From assembly GCF_900021165.1 (NCBI RefSeq), contig NZ_FCOQ01000009.1:1-64000 (forward strand): 64,000 nt of DNA. Direction: 5' to 3'. The translations under genes were made by a program, and so were the position numbers. Source of the DNA: Paenibacillus phocaeensis (lineage in GTDB: Bacteria > Bacillota > Bacilli > Paenibacillales > Paenibacillaceae). The notes under the pieces were generated by a model. It was not told where the DNA came from. It did not search any database and saw only the letters and a list, made by a program, of their open reading frames with translations. Positions 54,365 to 62,818 of the stretch are shown one piece after another. Position 1 is the first letter of the stretch. Every line of letters begins with the position of its first letter.

Positions 54365-55354
54365 CTAATTTCCTTCCCCGGAGCCGGCGGGAGCGAGCAT
54401 GTCCACCGCTTCTTTCATCGTTTCGCGAATGGTAACAATGTCTGATCCGTAATACTTATCCGTATCCAGGAAGTGAATGTTGCCCTTCTTGACCGCCTCC
54501 AGGCTGCTCCATAAGCCGGATTCCCGGATCTCATCAAAGGCCTGCTTGTCGTCGCCTTCTCCCCGGACAATGAGGAACAAATGATCGCCCGCATACTCCG
54601 GCAGCTTCTCCATAGAGATTTGCACCGCCGAGCTGTTGGGGTTCTTCTCGATTTCCTCAGCCACCGCTTCGGGGGCAGGCAGTTTTAGACTGCTGTGCAA
54701 CATATACCCAGCGAAATTCCGGTTCAAATAAATGCGCAGCCGCCCCCGCTCCACTCTGAAAATCGACACCGTTTCTTCGCCGATCGCTGCCGATAACCGT
54801 TCGCGGGCCAGCTCTGCTTCCCGCTCGTAGTCGGCAATCCAGGCCTCCGCTTTATCGCTTTTTCCAACGAGTTCGGCCAACTTAACATAGATCCCGTAAA
54901 TCGGGTCCTGGTCAAAGGACAAGTAATACACCGGGGCAAGACTGGAGATTTGCTCCATTTGCTCCGGATAAATCTCTTGGAAAACGGTCGGAGCTACCAC
55001 GAGATCGGGGGCAAGCTCCAATATCTTCTCAGGATTGGGCGGATCGCCGATGCGTTCCACGCCTTCCATTTCATCCAGCGTATAAACCACTTTAAACCCG
55101 TTATCGCCTGAAGCGATCGGTTTGATCCCCAGTGTCAACAGCTCGGCGGCGAACTCTCCCGCCACAATCCGTTCGGGAGCGAGAGGAACCTCCACTTCCC
55201 GATTCAAATCGTCCACTACGGTTCGGGTTGGGGAAGGCGCCTCCGCGGACTCCTTCGGTTCATTGGCTTGACCGCATGCTGCGGCCAATATCGCCAGCGC
55301 TAAGAGCAGCACGAGGATATAACCTGGTTTTCGTTGCAAGTTGGGCAAGTACAT
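54365..55354 (-). CDS. Iron-siderophore-binding lipoprotein
   Basis: A 329-residue type III (FecB/FeuA-like) binding protein with lipobox LAAAC, then RTVVDDLNREVEVPLAPERI and DLVVAPTVFQEIYPEQMEQI in the expected two-lobe layout. It delivers a ferric siderophore or similar chelate to an iron ABC transporter not present in this window. The ATG at 55354 follows GGGAGG. A Fur-box-like site lies just upstream at 55369, so iron repression is likely. Confidence 0.88.
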   Translation of the reverse strand: MYLPNLQRKPGYILVLLLALAILAAACGQANEPKESAEAPSPTRTVVDDLNREVEVPLAPERIVAGEFAAELLTLGIKPIASGDNGFKVVYTLDEMEGVERIGDPPNPEKILELAPDLVVAPTVFQEIYPEQMEQISSLAPVYYLSFDQDPIYGIYVKLAELVGKSDKAEAWIADYEREAELARERLSAAIGEETVSIFRVERGRLRIYLNRNFAGYMLHSSLKLPAPEAVAEEIEKNPNSSAVQISMEKLPEYAGDHLFLIVRGEGDDKQAFDEIRESGLWSSLEAVKKGNIHFLDTDKYYGSDIVTIRETMKEAVDMLAPAGSGEGN

Positions 55355-55368
55355 GTTTTCCTCCCATG

Positions 55369-55383
55369 TGATAATGATTATTA
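55369..55383 (-). promoter_or_regulatory. Fur-box-like site before the binding-protein gene
   Basis: TGATAATGATTATTA matches the 7-1-7 Fur box (TGATAAT-N-ATTATCA) at all but one base, 15 bases upstream of the start codon. Confidence 0.7.
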
Positions 55384-55416
55384 ATATCAATATACATTCT
55401 AATCACCTCACCGGGA

Positions 55417-56571
55417 TCACTCCATGGTGGAATGTTGCGCGAAGGATGGATCATTCCGACGTTTTACCCCATGCAGCAGCCAGCGGGCTGCCTCCTCCAT
55501 CTGACAGCGAATGGATACCGGATCATAGGCAAGCCAACGGCCGACATCCAATGGGTAAACCCGATTCGATACCTCTGCGGGGTAAGCGCGGAAAAGGGGC
55601 GATACTCGCAATTCCTCCCACCGCCGCTGTGCTCCTTCATCAGGTTGTGTCACCACAAACAAATATTCCGCCTCGTAAAAAGGAATTTCTTCCATACTGA
55701 TTGCACTGGAGTGAAAATGAACGTTGCACCAACTTTGCAGCTGAATTCGCTCGGGGGGAGCCAATTGAAGGGACTGATAGAAGGGGTACCCCATATTTTG
55801 CATACCGTAAACCTGAAGCAACTGCTCTCTGACCCTAAGCACGGCCACGCGGCTCTTGCCGATCCCGGCTAACTGGGTCCGCAAAGCATTGCGGCTTGCT
55901 TCATATTCCCCGATCCAGCTCTCCGCCTCTTTCTCTTTCCCGAGAAAAGCAGCAACCTGGCGGAGCTGAACATAAATCGGATCCTCCAGCACATTCAAAA
56001 ACAGCACAGGGGCAATCGAAGTCAATTCCTGTGGATTATCGCGGTTCATCGCAATAATGACATCGGGCTTTAACGCAGCCAGACGCTGCATATCAATTCC
56101 GCGCTGCGGCGAAAGAGACAAGTCCTCAACCTCTTCCGTCCATGGTAGGTAGCGGCCCACTGCCGTGGAATCGGCTGCTGCGGGAACGACCCCCAGCGCC
56201 AAACAATGGCCGTATCCATCCAACGCGGCCACTCGGATATCGGGAGAACCCATATAGGCAGAAGGCGCTACTCCTACCACTTGCTTGAATCGACGGCTAA
56301 AATGATACGGATCTTCAAAACCCACTCTGCGAGCGACTTCCATGATGGAGGAGGGCGACTTGGCCAACAGCCTCTTGGCCTTGTCCATCCGAAGCCGAGC
56401 AATATAATCCGTTGGGCTGAGGCCCGTGTGTTTCTTGAATATCCGAGAGAAATGATCCGGGTTAATCCCCGCCACAGCGGCCAAATCCGAGCGGGTGAGC
56501 GATTCGTTCAAATGATTTTCTATATATGCGATCGTCTGAGTGATATGCCTATTTCGCATTACCGCATCCAC
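55417..56571 (-). CDS. AraC regulator with siderophore-binding-protein-like domain (Btr type)
   Basis: 384 residues. An N-terminal AraC double helix-turn-helix (AAVAGINPDHFSRIFKKHTG, RVGFEDPYHFSRRFKQVVG) is fused to a FecB-like binding domain (from about residue 115). Segments such as LEDPIYVQLRQVAAFLGKEK in this domain resemble the binding lipoprotein downstream (FDQDPIYGIYVKLAELVGK). Btr of B. subtilis has the same design and activates siderophore uptake genes when it binds the chelate in the cytoplasm. A start at GTG 56571 or ATG 56559 is possible. A Fur box precedes it. Confidence 0.87.
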   Translation of the reverse strand: MDAVMRNRHITQTIAYIENHLNESLTRSDLAAVAGINPDHFSRIFKKHTGLSPTDYIARLRMDKAKRLLAKSPSSIMEVARRVGFEDPYHFSRRFKQVVGVAPSAYMGSPDIRVAALDGYGHCLALGVVPAAADSTAVGRYLPWTEEVEDLSLSPQRGIDMQRLAALKPDVIIAMNRDNPQELTSIAPVLFLNVLEDPIYVQLRQVAAFLGKEKEAESWIGEYEASRNALRTQLAGIGKSRVAVLRVREQLLQVYGMQNMGYPFYQSLQLAPPERIQLQSWCNVHFHSSAISMEEIPFYEAEYLFVVTQPDEGAQRRWEELRVSPLFRAYPAEVSNRVYPLDVGRWLAYDPVSIRCQMEEAARWLLHGVKRRNDPSFAQHSTME

Positions 56572-56583
56572 CGCCCTATTCTG

Positions 56584-56598
56584 TGAGAATCATTATCA
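56584..56598 (-). promoter_or_regulatory. Fur-box-like site before the AraC regulator
   Basis: TGAGAATCATTATCA matches the 7-1-7 Fur box (TGATAAT-N-ATTATCA) except for one base, 12 bases before the regulator start. Confidence 0.75.
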
Positions 56599-56698
56599 CT
56601 CGTTATTATAACATCGATCGCACATTCGCATAAACGGATTCATGACCGGCTTGCGCCCGCGTCCGATCCCCCATTTTCCTCGCCGTACGAACATACCT

Positions 56699-56734
56699 AA
56701 AAAAGAAGAAGACCGCCGATCAACGGCGATCTTC
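56699..56734 (-). terminator. Terminator of the FusB-like gene
   Basis: Minus-strand GAAGA-CGCCG...CGGCG-TCTTC followed by TTCTTTTTT, just after the stop. Confidence 0.8.
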
Positions 56735-56743
56735 CGATCTTCC

Positions 56744-57391
56744 TTATTTGCCAATTGACAGCAAGAACCTCTCCAAGGCCCCCGTGTTCGTAATACTGTG
56801 GTTACAGCTCTTGTTCTCCATACAGACATAATGCCCGTACATGGAGAAGTTATCGGGCGAAGCATTCGCGGACTTGGTCTTCACCGAGAAGAAGGCAAGC
56901 TCCTGAGGCCGATTGCAGAACAAGCAATACCCCTTCTTGTGGGTCGGCGTAATCCGGCCTTCGATGCCGATGAACCGGCCTTCGTGCGGATAGACCAGGA
57001 ATAGCTTGTTCGTCGCGATATCCACCCAACTCAAGTACGTTACGTAACGAAAGTCGATGGAGGCTAGGTCCGGTACTTTCAGCTTCTTATTTTTAGGGAA
57101 CAGCTTCTCAATCTGCTTCACCGTAATCGGCGGAAAAGGCTCCAGATAGGGTTCTAATGCGCGAAGATACCTTTGGAAATCATGATCCTTCTCGAGGGAA
57201 GTGATTTGACCCAGCATCTGCTTTTGCTCCTCCGTCAGCGCCGGAAATGCCTCCGCAATTTTCGCAGCGGCTCCAAACCTGACGGTCTCCAGAACGCTCC
57301 GATCCGCGACGGTACGCAGTGTTTTCTGAAGGAATTCCGCTTGTTTCTTGATCACGTTATACTGGTGGTTTCTAATAAATGGTGTACTCAT
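56744..57391 (-). CDS. FusB/FusC-family elongation factor G-binding protein
   Basis: A 215-residue two-domain protein: a helical N-terminal domain that binds EF-G and a C-terminal treble-clef zinc finger. The finger is visible as CLFCNRPQELAFFSVK, then HYVCMENKSCNHSITNT. FusB-like proteins release EF-G stalled on the ribosome by fusidic acid, and chromosomal relatives act in ribosome recycling or low-level resistance. It is a single gene with its own terminator. Confidence 0.85.
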   Translation of the reverse strand: MSTPFIRNHQYNVIKKQAEFLQKTLRTVADRSVLETVRFGAAAKIAEAFPALTEEQKQMLGQITSLEKDHDFQRYLRALEPYLEPFPPITVKQIEKLFPKNKKLKVPDLASIDFRYVTYLSWVDIATNKLFLVYPHEGRFIGIEGRITPTHKKGYCLFCNRPQELAFFSVKTKSANASPDNFSMYGHYVCMENKSCNHSITNTGALERFLLSIGK

Positions 57392-57436
57392 AGCTTTCAG
57401 CCCCTTATTTGTGATGAATGAACCTGATCAATAAGG

Positions 57437-57534
57437 TGCAAAGCCTGTTATTAGAAACGATAAAGTTAAGTTTGGGCGATCGAATTCATCCTCTCGCACC
57501 CCACGCAAAGTATCGCCCTAGATCAGGCTTTGCA
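57437..57534. repeat. Nested inverted repeat (98 bp)
   Basis: TGCAAAGCCTG (57437-57447) is the exact reverse complement of CAGGCTTTGCA (57524-57534). Inside, GGGCGAT (57474-57480) pairs with ATCGCCC (57512-57518). It lies in a 263-bp gap between the FusB-like gene and the VOC gene and could fold as DNA or RNA. No gene is recognised here. Confidence 0.6.
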
Positions 57535-57654
57535 TGAGGACTTCCTAGCAAATGAGCAATTGCGAATTGCCATCTGTATAACCCCCAATCTCTTTTCATA
57601 GGCAAAAGTATACCAGCAAGTTCGGATTGCCGCAATTCCATACGAGGTATCCTT

Positions 57655-58068
57655 CTAAATCCCCGCCGTGTTCTGCAAGACGATCCTCCAGCCATCCGGG
57701 TCGCAAAGGGTTACACCCTGGTGCTTCCAATAGGGATTCTCGGGTTCGACTTCGGGGTAGCCCATCGAGCTTAATCGCGCGACGATTTCATCTCTGGCGC
57801 TTCCATCCGGGATATAGAAGACCAATAAATTGTCTTTGGAAGGTGGTAACACAGGCACGGCATCGACATGCTGCGTAAACTCCAAGTGATAGTCCACACC
57901 GGGCAAGCCAAACATAACGCCGTCATAACCTTCATGGTTTGCAAAAGAACCTACGATTTCCAGACCGAGCCCTACCGTATAGAACTCGATGATCTTATCC
58001 ATCTGATGCGTCGGCCGCGCCACGCGAAATTGAACTGCCGGCATTTGCTCTGACCACGGTTGATTCAT
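57655..58068 (-). CDS. VOC-family protein
   Basis: A 137-residue protein of two beta-alpha-beta-beta-beta units (VQFRVARPTHQMDKIIEFYT, LLVFYIPDGSARDEIVARL, CDPDGWRIVL), the glyoxalase/bleomycin-resistance/dioxygenase fold. Metal ligands and substrate cannot be assigned. An AGGAGG-type ribosome site (GGAGGTTACGA) precedes the ATG. Confidence 0.83.
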   Translation of the reverse strand: MNQPWSEQMPAVQFRVARPTHQMDKIIEFYTVGLGLEIVGSFANHEGYDGVMFGLPGVDYHLEFTQHVDAVPVLPPSKDNLLVFYIPDGSARDEIVARLSSMGYPEVEPENPYWKHQGVTLCDPDGWRIVLQNTAGI

Positions 58069-58204
58069 TCGTAACCTCCTCTACCATTTTCGAATATAAC
58101 CCGCTTGTTTTAGAATCATATAACTGTTTGAGTTTGAGTTGTTTCCCGATTGTCCAACTCTTAGCAAGGGCTGCTTGCAAGCGCACGCATTAATTCTGCG
58201 AGGT

Positions 58205-58831
58205 TCATGCAAGGAGTTGTTGAATCAGGCTAGAATGTTCTTTATTTACATCGGACACGGCTTTGATTAATAATTCCTTGTCATAACCATTGGCTATGAG
58301 CGCATCTAAAATGGCATCGATTCGGTCTTGTCTTTGTCTTCTCATATTGGATTCCAACTGAATCTCGAGAGGAACGACGGGGACTTCATATTTTCCAAAT
58401 TCAACATATCTCACATTATCCCAAATAGATTTCCCACCTTCCCATATTCCATCTCCTGAATCGGAATCGGGAATTCCGGCCGAATTCGAGATTTGCACCA
58501 CTTCTACAGGGAAATCTTGGATGATCCATTTGCCCTTCGTCCATGTGAATCCTGAAGCGAAGGTTTGTGTCATATAGGGCTCATCTGAAGAAGAGAACCA
58601 TTCCGTCCCACCCTTAGATGGATCCAAGTTCCCCTTCCTATTGAATTCCTTCAATAGTTGAGCCATTTCTATTACATCCTCCCTGTTCCGAACATAGATA
58701 TCTAGATCATTGGGTTCGATCCGCGCCTTCTGCAATACGGAACCAACCGATCCGACGATGATCCATGGGTTGGTTAGTTGGGACTGCGTGTAGAGATCAC
58801 AAAATGTACGAAGAGCTTCGTTCCAAGACAT
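58205..58831 (-). CDS. Nucleotidyltransferase-like protein
   Basis: A 208-residue protein with a minimal nucleotidyltransferase core: WIIVGSVGSVLQKARIEPND followed by LDIYVRN (G-S, D-x-D-like), a middle beta-rich part and a helical end (RRQRQDRIDAILDALIANGY). It resembles nucleotidyltransferases of the kind that modify small molecules, but the substrate is unknown. AGGAGG precedes the ATG. Confidence 0.75.
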   Translation of the reverse strand: MSWNEALRTFCDLYTQSQLTNPWIIVGSVGSVLQKARIEPNDLDIYVRNREDVIEMAQLLKEFNRKGNLDPSKGGTEWFSSSDEPYMTQTFASGFTWTKGKWIIQDFPVEVVQISNSAGIPDSDSGDGIWEGGKSIWDNVRYVEFGKYEVPVVPLEIQLESNMRRQRQDRIDAILDALIANGYDKELLIKAVSDVNKEHSSLIQQLLA

Positions 58832-58851
58832 TAAAAATACCTCCTCCTATA

Positions 58852-58880
58852 CACAAAACGACCCACCTACTCGATGGGTC
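58852..58880 (-). terminator. Terminator between two accessory genes
   Basis: Minus-strand GACCCA-N9-TGGGTC stem followed by GTTTTGTG, downstream of the small membrane protein gene. Confidence 0.6.
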
Positions 58881-58909
58881 TGCACCGATTCTTAAAGACT
58901 GCTATATGA

Positions 58910-59110
58910 TTAATGGTCTTTCTCCCTAGATTTCCGTATATTTTCGATGTAAATCCAAGCATAGTAGGTCGCCCAAAATACGATCGGAACCAGGATAATT
59001 AATTTCTTGTTTTTTTCTGGAAGCCATATAAATAGCAATACTCCTATTCCCAAGAAGATAGGGAGAAGAATCCAATACTTCTTATTATTCCAGTGCTTGT
59101 TAGGATTCAT
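58910..59110 (-). CDS. Small two-span membrane protein
   Basis: 66 residues with two hydrophobic spans (YWILLPIFLGIGVLLFIWL and LIILVPIVFWATYYAWIYI) and basic ends. Not recognised. The ATG at 59110 lies 7 bases after AGGAG, which is better than the upstream in-frame codon. Confidence 0.6.
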   Translation of the reverse strand: MNPNKHWNNKKYWILLPIFLGIGVLLFIWLPEKNKKLIILVPIVFWATYYAWIYIENIRKSREKDH

Positions 59111-59203
59111 TGCAGGTCTCCTGTCCACCTCTCTAAGATAATCCAGTAAAGAAGTCCGGATTAATCTTAGGTTTCTTTAAAAGCATATTTTCTGCAAGTT
59201 ATC

Positions 59204-59728
59204 TTAAAAATTCCTGATCCAATGTCTTCTTATCACATTGCCGTCTTCTTCAATGTAATTGACATCCGCTCTTCCCCCGTTCCTAAGAATGGTTCGTTCT
59301 GAAGCGATATTCCAGGCATCACAAACAACTAATACCTCCTCTATCCCAAGTTTCTTCGCTTCAACTAGTGAAAGCCTCAATAAAACCGTTGCATATCCTT
59401 TACCTCGTTCTGATGGCCGAATTCCATATCCGATATGGCCCCCCGCGTTATACAAAAATTCAGACAACTCGTGTCTTATATTTACAGCACCTAACACTCT
59501 ATTTCGATCATCAATCAACCAAAATGTTGAGTCTGAAACCCACCCCTTCGGCAATCCAACGCCCCTCTCATGTTCCTCCAAAAATACAAGCATTTCCTCA
59601 AAATTACTGGGATCTCTACTGATGACCCAAGGCACCATCTCCTCGCCAGACTCTTTCCATTCTTGATAAAAAGAAAGGTATTCATCCTTAAGATTACGGT
59701 GGGGTTTAACAAGTTTTAATTCACTCAT
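59204..59728 (-). CDS. GNAT N-acetyltransferase
   Basis: A 174-residue acetyltransferase: DRNRVLGAVNIRHELSEF, the acetyl-CoA loop RPSERGKGYATVLLRLSLVE, and CDAWNIASERTILRNGGRAD. Substrate unknown; this shape is common for YedL/ElaA-like small-molecule acetyltransferases. Confidence 0.83.
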   Translation of the reverse strand: MSELKLVKPHRNLKDEYLSFYQEWKESGEEMVPWVISRDPSNFEEMLVFLEEHERGVGLPKGWVSDSTFWLIDDRNRVLGAVNIRHELSEFLYNAGGHIGYGIRPSERGKGYATVLLRLSLVEAKKLGIEEVLVVCDAWNIASERTILRNGGRADVNYIEEDGNVIRRHWIRNF

Positions 59729-59858
59729 GTCGTTCCGCCTTTCAACTCTTTGATCCGATATACGAACGAGCAGATCGCCATCCCCACTCTTATCCGCGAT
59801 GGGTTAAGATGGTTGCGAGCGTGTCCGCCTGTTGCAGATTGTTGAGTCCTATTCATAC

Positions 59859-60209
59859 TTATTCATGAGCAAGAATATTGATCAACTTTCCAAATGGATC
59901 TCGTACAAAAAATCGCTTTACCCCCCAAGGCTCATCTGCGGGCCCATATTCGATTGGAATCCCTGCTTCCCTCATTCGTGCCAATGCAACATCTAAATCA
60001 TCAACTTCGATTGACAAATCAGGAACAGGAGTTCCAGAGCCCCCTTGAGTAGCAAAAGAAATTTGTATGTTCATCTCTTGATCAGACCCATATGTTATTA
60101 TCCATCCATGGTTCATTAACACATCGAGCCCCAATAAATCATGGTAAAACCACTTTGCCAGTTCAACTTGATCTGTATGGATGTTGGTTATGATCCGCTT
60201 GACTCGCAT
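59859..60209 (-). CDS. VOC-family protein
   Basis: 116 residues, two VOC half-units (RIITNIHTDQVELAKWFYHD, IEVDDLDVALARMREAGIP, FFVRDPFGKLINILAHE). Typical for glyoxalase-like proteins in which the C-terminal DPFGKLINI strand closes the fold. Substrate unknown. Confidence 0.83.
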   Translation of the reverse strand: MRVKRIITNIHTDQVELAKWFYHDLLGLDVLMNHGWIITYGSDQEMNIQISFATQGGSGTPVPDLSIEVDDLDVALARMREAGIPIEYGPADEPWGVKRFFVRDPFGKLINILAHE

Positions 60210-60285
60210 AGTTAACCCCTTTCACATAAATCCGGAACTCTTGATTCCATTTTGCTAGAATTGCCGTTAGTATGCTCCTATTCAC

Positions 60286-60324
60286 GAAATAACCCAGCCT
60301 TATATAACTCTTATCTTAGGCTGA
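60286..60324 (-). terminator. Probable terminator of the 128-residue membrane protein gene
   Basis: Minus-strand CAGCCT...AGGCTG with an AT-rich loop, followed by GGTTATTT. Confidence 0.45.
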
Positions 60325-60345
60325 GTCGGTTCTTGGACTTACCTC

Positions 60346-60732
60346 TTAGTTTGTATGATCTTTCTCCAATTTAGCTATTAGCTTATTTTCGATAAGTTGG
60401 AACATTATAATGGTGAATACGATTAGTATCAAAAAGATAATTCTTATAGTCATATCTTCCTTACTACTCATAAAAATATTCACACCAAAATATACGATGA
60501 AGGGTATTGTTATAAATAGCTCTAAGGTTCTTCTAACTGGTTTTCTAAAAACACCTATTACTAAGCCGAGAAAAGCTGCGGCAAGATAGATGAAAATATT
60601 AAGATGTACCCCACCCAAATGAAAACACCCTAATATTATTATAAATTCTAAAATGATTAGAATGGATCTTGAACTTCTAAATTTTAACAACGATGATTTT
60701 GAGAATGTATTGTGTTTTATCACTTTTTTCAT
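60346..60732 (-). CDS. Hypothetical membrane protein
   Basis: 128 residues with four hydrophobic spans (SILIILEFIIILGCF, LNIFIYLAAAFLGLVIGVF, LFITIPFIVYFGVNIFM, IRIIFLILIVFTIIMFQL) and a charged C-terminus. Not assigned to a family. It is AT-rich and unlike the GC-rich genes on the left. Confidence 0.6.
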   Translation of the reverse strand: MKKVIKHNTFSKSSLLKFRSSRSILIILEFIIILGCFHLGGVHLNIFIYLAAAFLGLVIGVFRKPVRRTLELFITIPFIVYFGVNIFMSSKEDMTIRIIFLILIVFTIIMFQLIENKLIAKLEKDHTN

Positions 60733-60740
60733 CCCTCTCA

Positions 60741-60812
60741 GCTAACGTCTATGTATTCACGAACCCTCACCGCCTTAAGTGACCGAAGGAAACGGCCGTG
60801 ATACGGTTAGGC
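60741..60812. repeat. Folded intergenic element ending in GCTAAC / GTTAGGC
   Basis: GCTAAC (60741) can pair with GTTAGGC (60806-60812), and TATTCACG (60754-60761) with CGTGATA (60797-60803), leaving one unpaired T. Inside, TCAC/GTGA and CCG/CGG make two short hairpins, so the fold is a three-way junction. The right end matches the GTTRRRY core of integron attC sites, but the internal layout does not. Confidence 0.45.
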
Positions 60813-60913
60813 ATGGCGGCTTGCTGCCGGGCTAGTTAATCCATAAAATATCACTGCATTTATTGCGAATGAAACTGTCAATAATATGTATGCCACCCTC
60901 TATTTTAGCGTAT

Positions 60914-61069
60914 CTAGTGCTTAGCATATTCAGGCTCACTGACCCTGTAAAAGTAAGGAAGCAAGCAACCGCCATAGCATATAACCGTCACTTTATCCGC
61001 GCTTGTACGGTTAATCCATACAACAAGCAAGATAAAGATCCCGCCCAAGATGAAGGGAAGGGCTGTCAT
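60914..61069 (-). CDS. Possible small membrane protein
   Basis: 51 codons from ATG 61069 to TAG 60914 with one clear span (ALPFILGGIFILLVVWI) followed by VTVICYGGCLLPYFYRVSE. There is no clear ribosome site, and it may be a remnant. It lies in the 375-bp gap (60733-61107) beside the folded element; nothing else was seen there. Confidence 0.3.
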   Translation of the reverse strand: MTALPFILGGIFILLVVWINRTSADKVTVICYGGCLLPYFYRVSEPEYAKH

Positions 61070-61107
61070 CTTTGTAGAGATCGGCCAAGGCAGTGATCTT
61101 GCTATCT

Positions 61108-61876
61108 TTAACCTTCAGAATACCACTTTGGTTTTATAAGTCTAAAATGTTCATGCTCTTCCAACACCCGATCAATCTTATTCATCATAATATCCGTTTC
61201 TTCTGGTTTCACTTTTATTATCCAAACCATAGATGAAATAAGACACATCGCCAGATAAAGTGAATATAATCTCCAGAAAGATTCATTAGGTTCCGCGTCT
61301 CGATGATATCCCCTAATTTGACCAATCGAAAAAGGAATACTTACTTCAGAACTAAACATTCCCACCTTTAAGAATTCATGAATGGGATCGCCCCAATCAT
61401 ATCTACTAAAATCAATGACTCCTGAAAGTTGATTGTCCTTAAGTATAAGATTCCCGACATGAAAATCATCATGCTGAAATCTATTGGGTCTATGTCATTC
61501 TTAATCCTAACCTCAAGCTGGAGATACTTCTCAAGATATTCTTTATGCTTCTTAAGCTTTCGCTCATACCAAGAGGCAATATCACCAGGAGCTATATACT
61601 TGTGGATTTTTTGCAGTTCCACTCCGGCTTCAAACCCAATATTAAATTGCTCTGTCAATGAAATGCTGGGAAGCTTTCTGAGGCATCGTCACCTTCTATG
61701 AAGGATAAAATCATATATCCCATTCCCAAGTCATGCAAATTTCCTATCTCTATCGGCCTTGAACATTTTACGTTATATTCCTTCATCCTCAATAAAGCCC
61801 CAAATTCTATTTCCTTTGAAGCATAGTGCTTATGATCAAAAGTTCGGAGAAGAAGTTGGCTCTTCTTCGATTACGC
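61108..61876 (-). pseudogene. Aminoglycoside phosphotransferase-family gene, 5' truncated and frameshifted
   Basis: Pieces of one phosphotransferase lie in three frames on the minus strand. 61870-61690: LLLRTFDHKHYASKEIEFGA and GYMILSFIEGDDAS; 61680-61495: LTEQFNIGFEAGVELQKIHK; 61485-61108: RFQHDDFHVGNLILKDNQLS, GVIDFSRYDWGDPIHEFLKV and onwards. The HDDFHVGN catalytic loop and the DFSRYDWGDP metal site are intact. One frameshift falls near 61687 (in GAAAGCTTCCC) and one near 61488. The N-terminal part (about the first 40 residues) is missing: the sequence joins the end of the PhzF gene. Not functional as read. Confidence 0.75.
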
Positions 61877-62764
61877 GTACATCACATCTAATTCTTGAAC
61901 AAATACTCCTGTTCCAGAAACAAAAACATCCATTCCCTGTGGAGTTCGTTTGACACTCACATATACCTTCCCGTCTCGATTGATTTCTTGTCCTTGCTCA
62001 ACCATGAAATCGATATGATCGATTTCTCTATTCAAGAAGGTTAAATAATAGGCCCCCATAACTCCTGATGCTGTACCGGTTACCGCGTCTTCAACGGTAC
62101 CAGAATAAGGGGATGAGAAGTGTCTGGCATGCATCACAACTTTATCCCCACTATTTTGTATGGAAAATGGATGAACGGATGTCTTCGGCTTCTCTACAAG
62201 AATATTCGGAAACTCCTTATTATTCGGATTCATTTTCCAATAACTATCTAATGACTTAACATGTACCAACAAAGTCCAAGTCCCTGTACTCCCATACACA
62301 ATCGGTAGCGTATGGTCAATTTCATCCACTGGGATTCCCATACTTCTTGCAAGAGCATCTACGGATCCCTGAAAAGGCATGAATTGAGGTTCATCTTGCT
62401 TCATTGTTACGAATAAATCTTCTTCTCTCGTTTCGAATCGGATAGGGAGTATGCCTACATTGGTTTCAATTGTCACTTCATCTTTCGTATCGCTAATTAT
62501 CCCCATAGATTTCATACAGTACATGGACCCAACGGTAGCATGACCACATAAATTGATTTCATGCCCAGGGGTGAAATACCGCAGCCTGTAATCCGCATGA
62601 TCAGATTTTACGACAAAGACGGTTTCATTAGATCCAACAGCTTTAGCGATTGACTGCATACCTTCATCGCTCAAATGGTCTGCATTCAATACCACTCCAG
62701 CCGGATTGCCCTTATTTGCAATAGATGAAAATGCATCATAATGCAAAACTTTTTGTTTTTTCAT
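61871..62764 (-). CDS. PhzF-family isomerase-like protein
   Basis: A 297-residue protein of the PhzF/diaminopimelate-epimerase fold. VLHYDAFSSIANKGNPAGVV, SNETVFVV (with the conserved Glu), YFTPGHEINLCGHATVG and EDAVTGTASGVMGAYYL are diagnostic. PhzF itself isomerises a phenazine precursor; most homologues are of unknown role. The ATG at 62764 is preceded by a weak GTAGG site. The 5' end is intact; the 3' end abuts the broken phosphotransferase. Confidence 0.85.
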   Translation of the reverse strand: MKKQKVLHYDAFSSIANKGNPAGVVLNADHLSDEGMQSIAKAVGSNETVFVVKSDHADYRLRYFTPGHEINLCGHATVGSMYCMKSMGIISDTKDEVTIETNVGILPIRFETREEDLFVTMKQDEPQFMPFQGSVDALARSMGIPVDEIDHTLPIVYGSTGTWTLLVHVKSLDSYWKMNPNNKEFPNILVEKPKTSVHPFSIQNSGDKVVMHARHFSSPYSGTVEDAVTGTASGVMGAYYLTFLNREIDHIDFMVEQGQEINRDGKVYVSVKRTPQGMDVFVSGTGVFVQELDVMYA

Positions 62765-62818
62765 CTTGTACCTACTTTCAGTATGCATTTTGCCAAATTC
62801 TTCACCACTTCCTTCAAA

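Noticed and set aside
57486..57695. 69-codon reading frame on the minus strand
   Set aside because: It runs through the nested inverted repeat, has biased composition and no ribosome site, and overlaps the VOC gene end.
60741..60812. True integron attC site
   Set aside because: The end motifs fit in part, but the left core breaks RYYYAAC, the spacers are of unequal length, the inner fold has two hairpins, and no integrase is seen.
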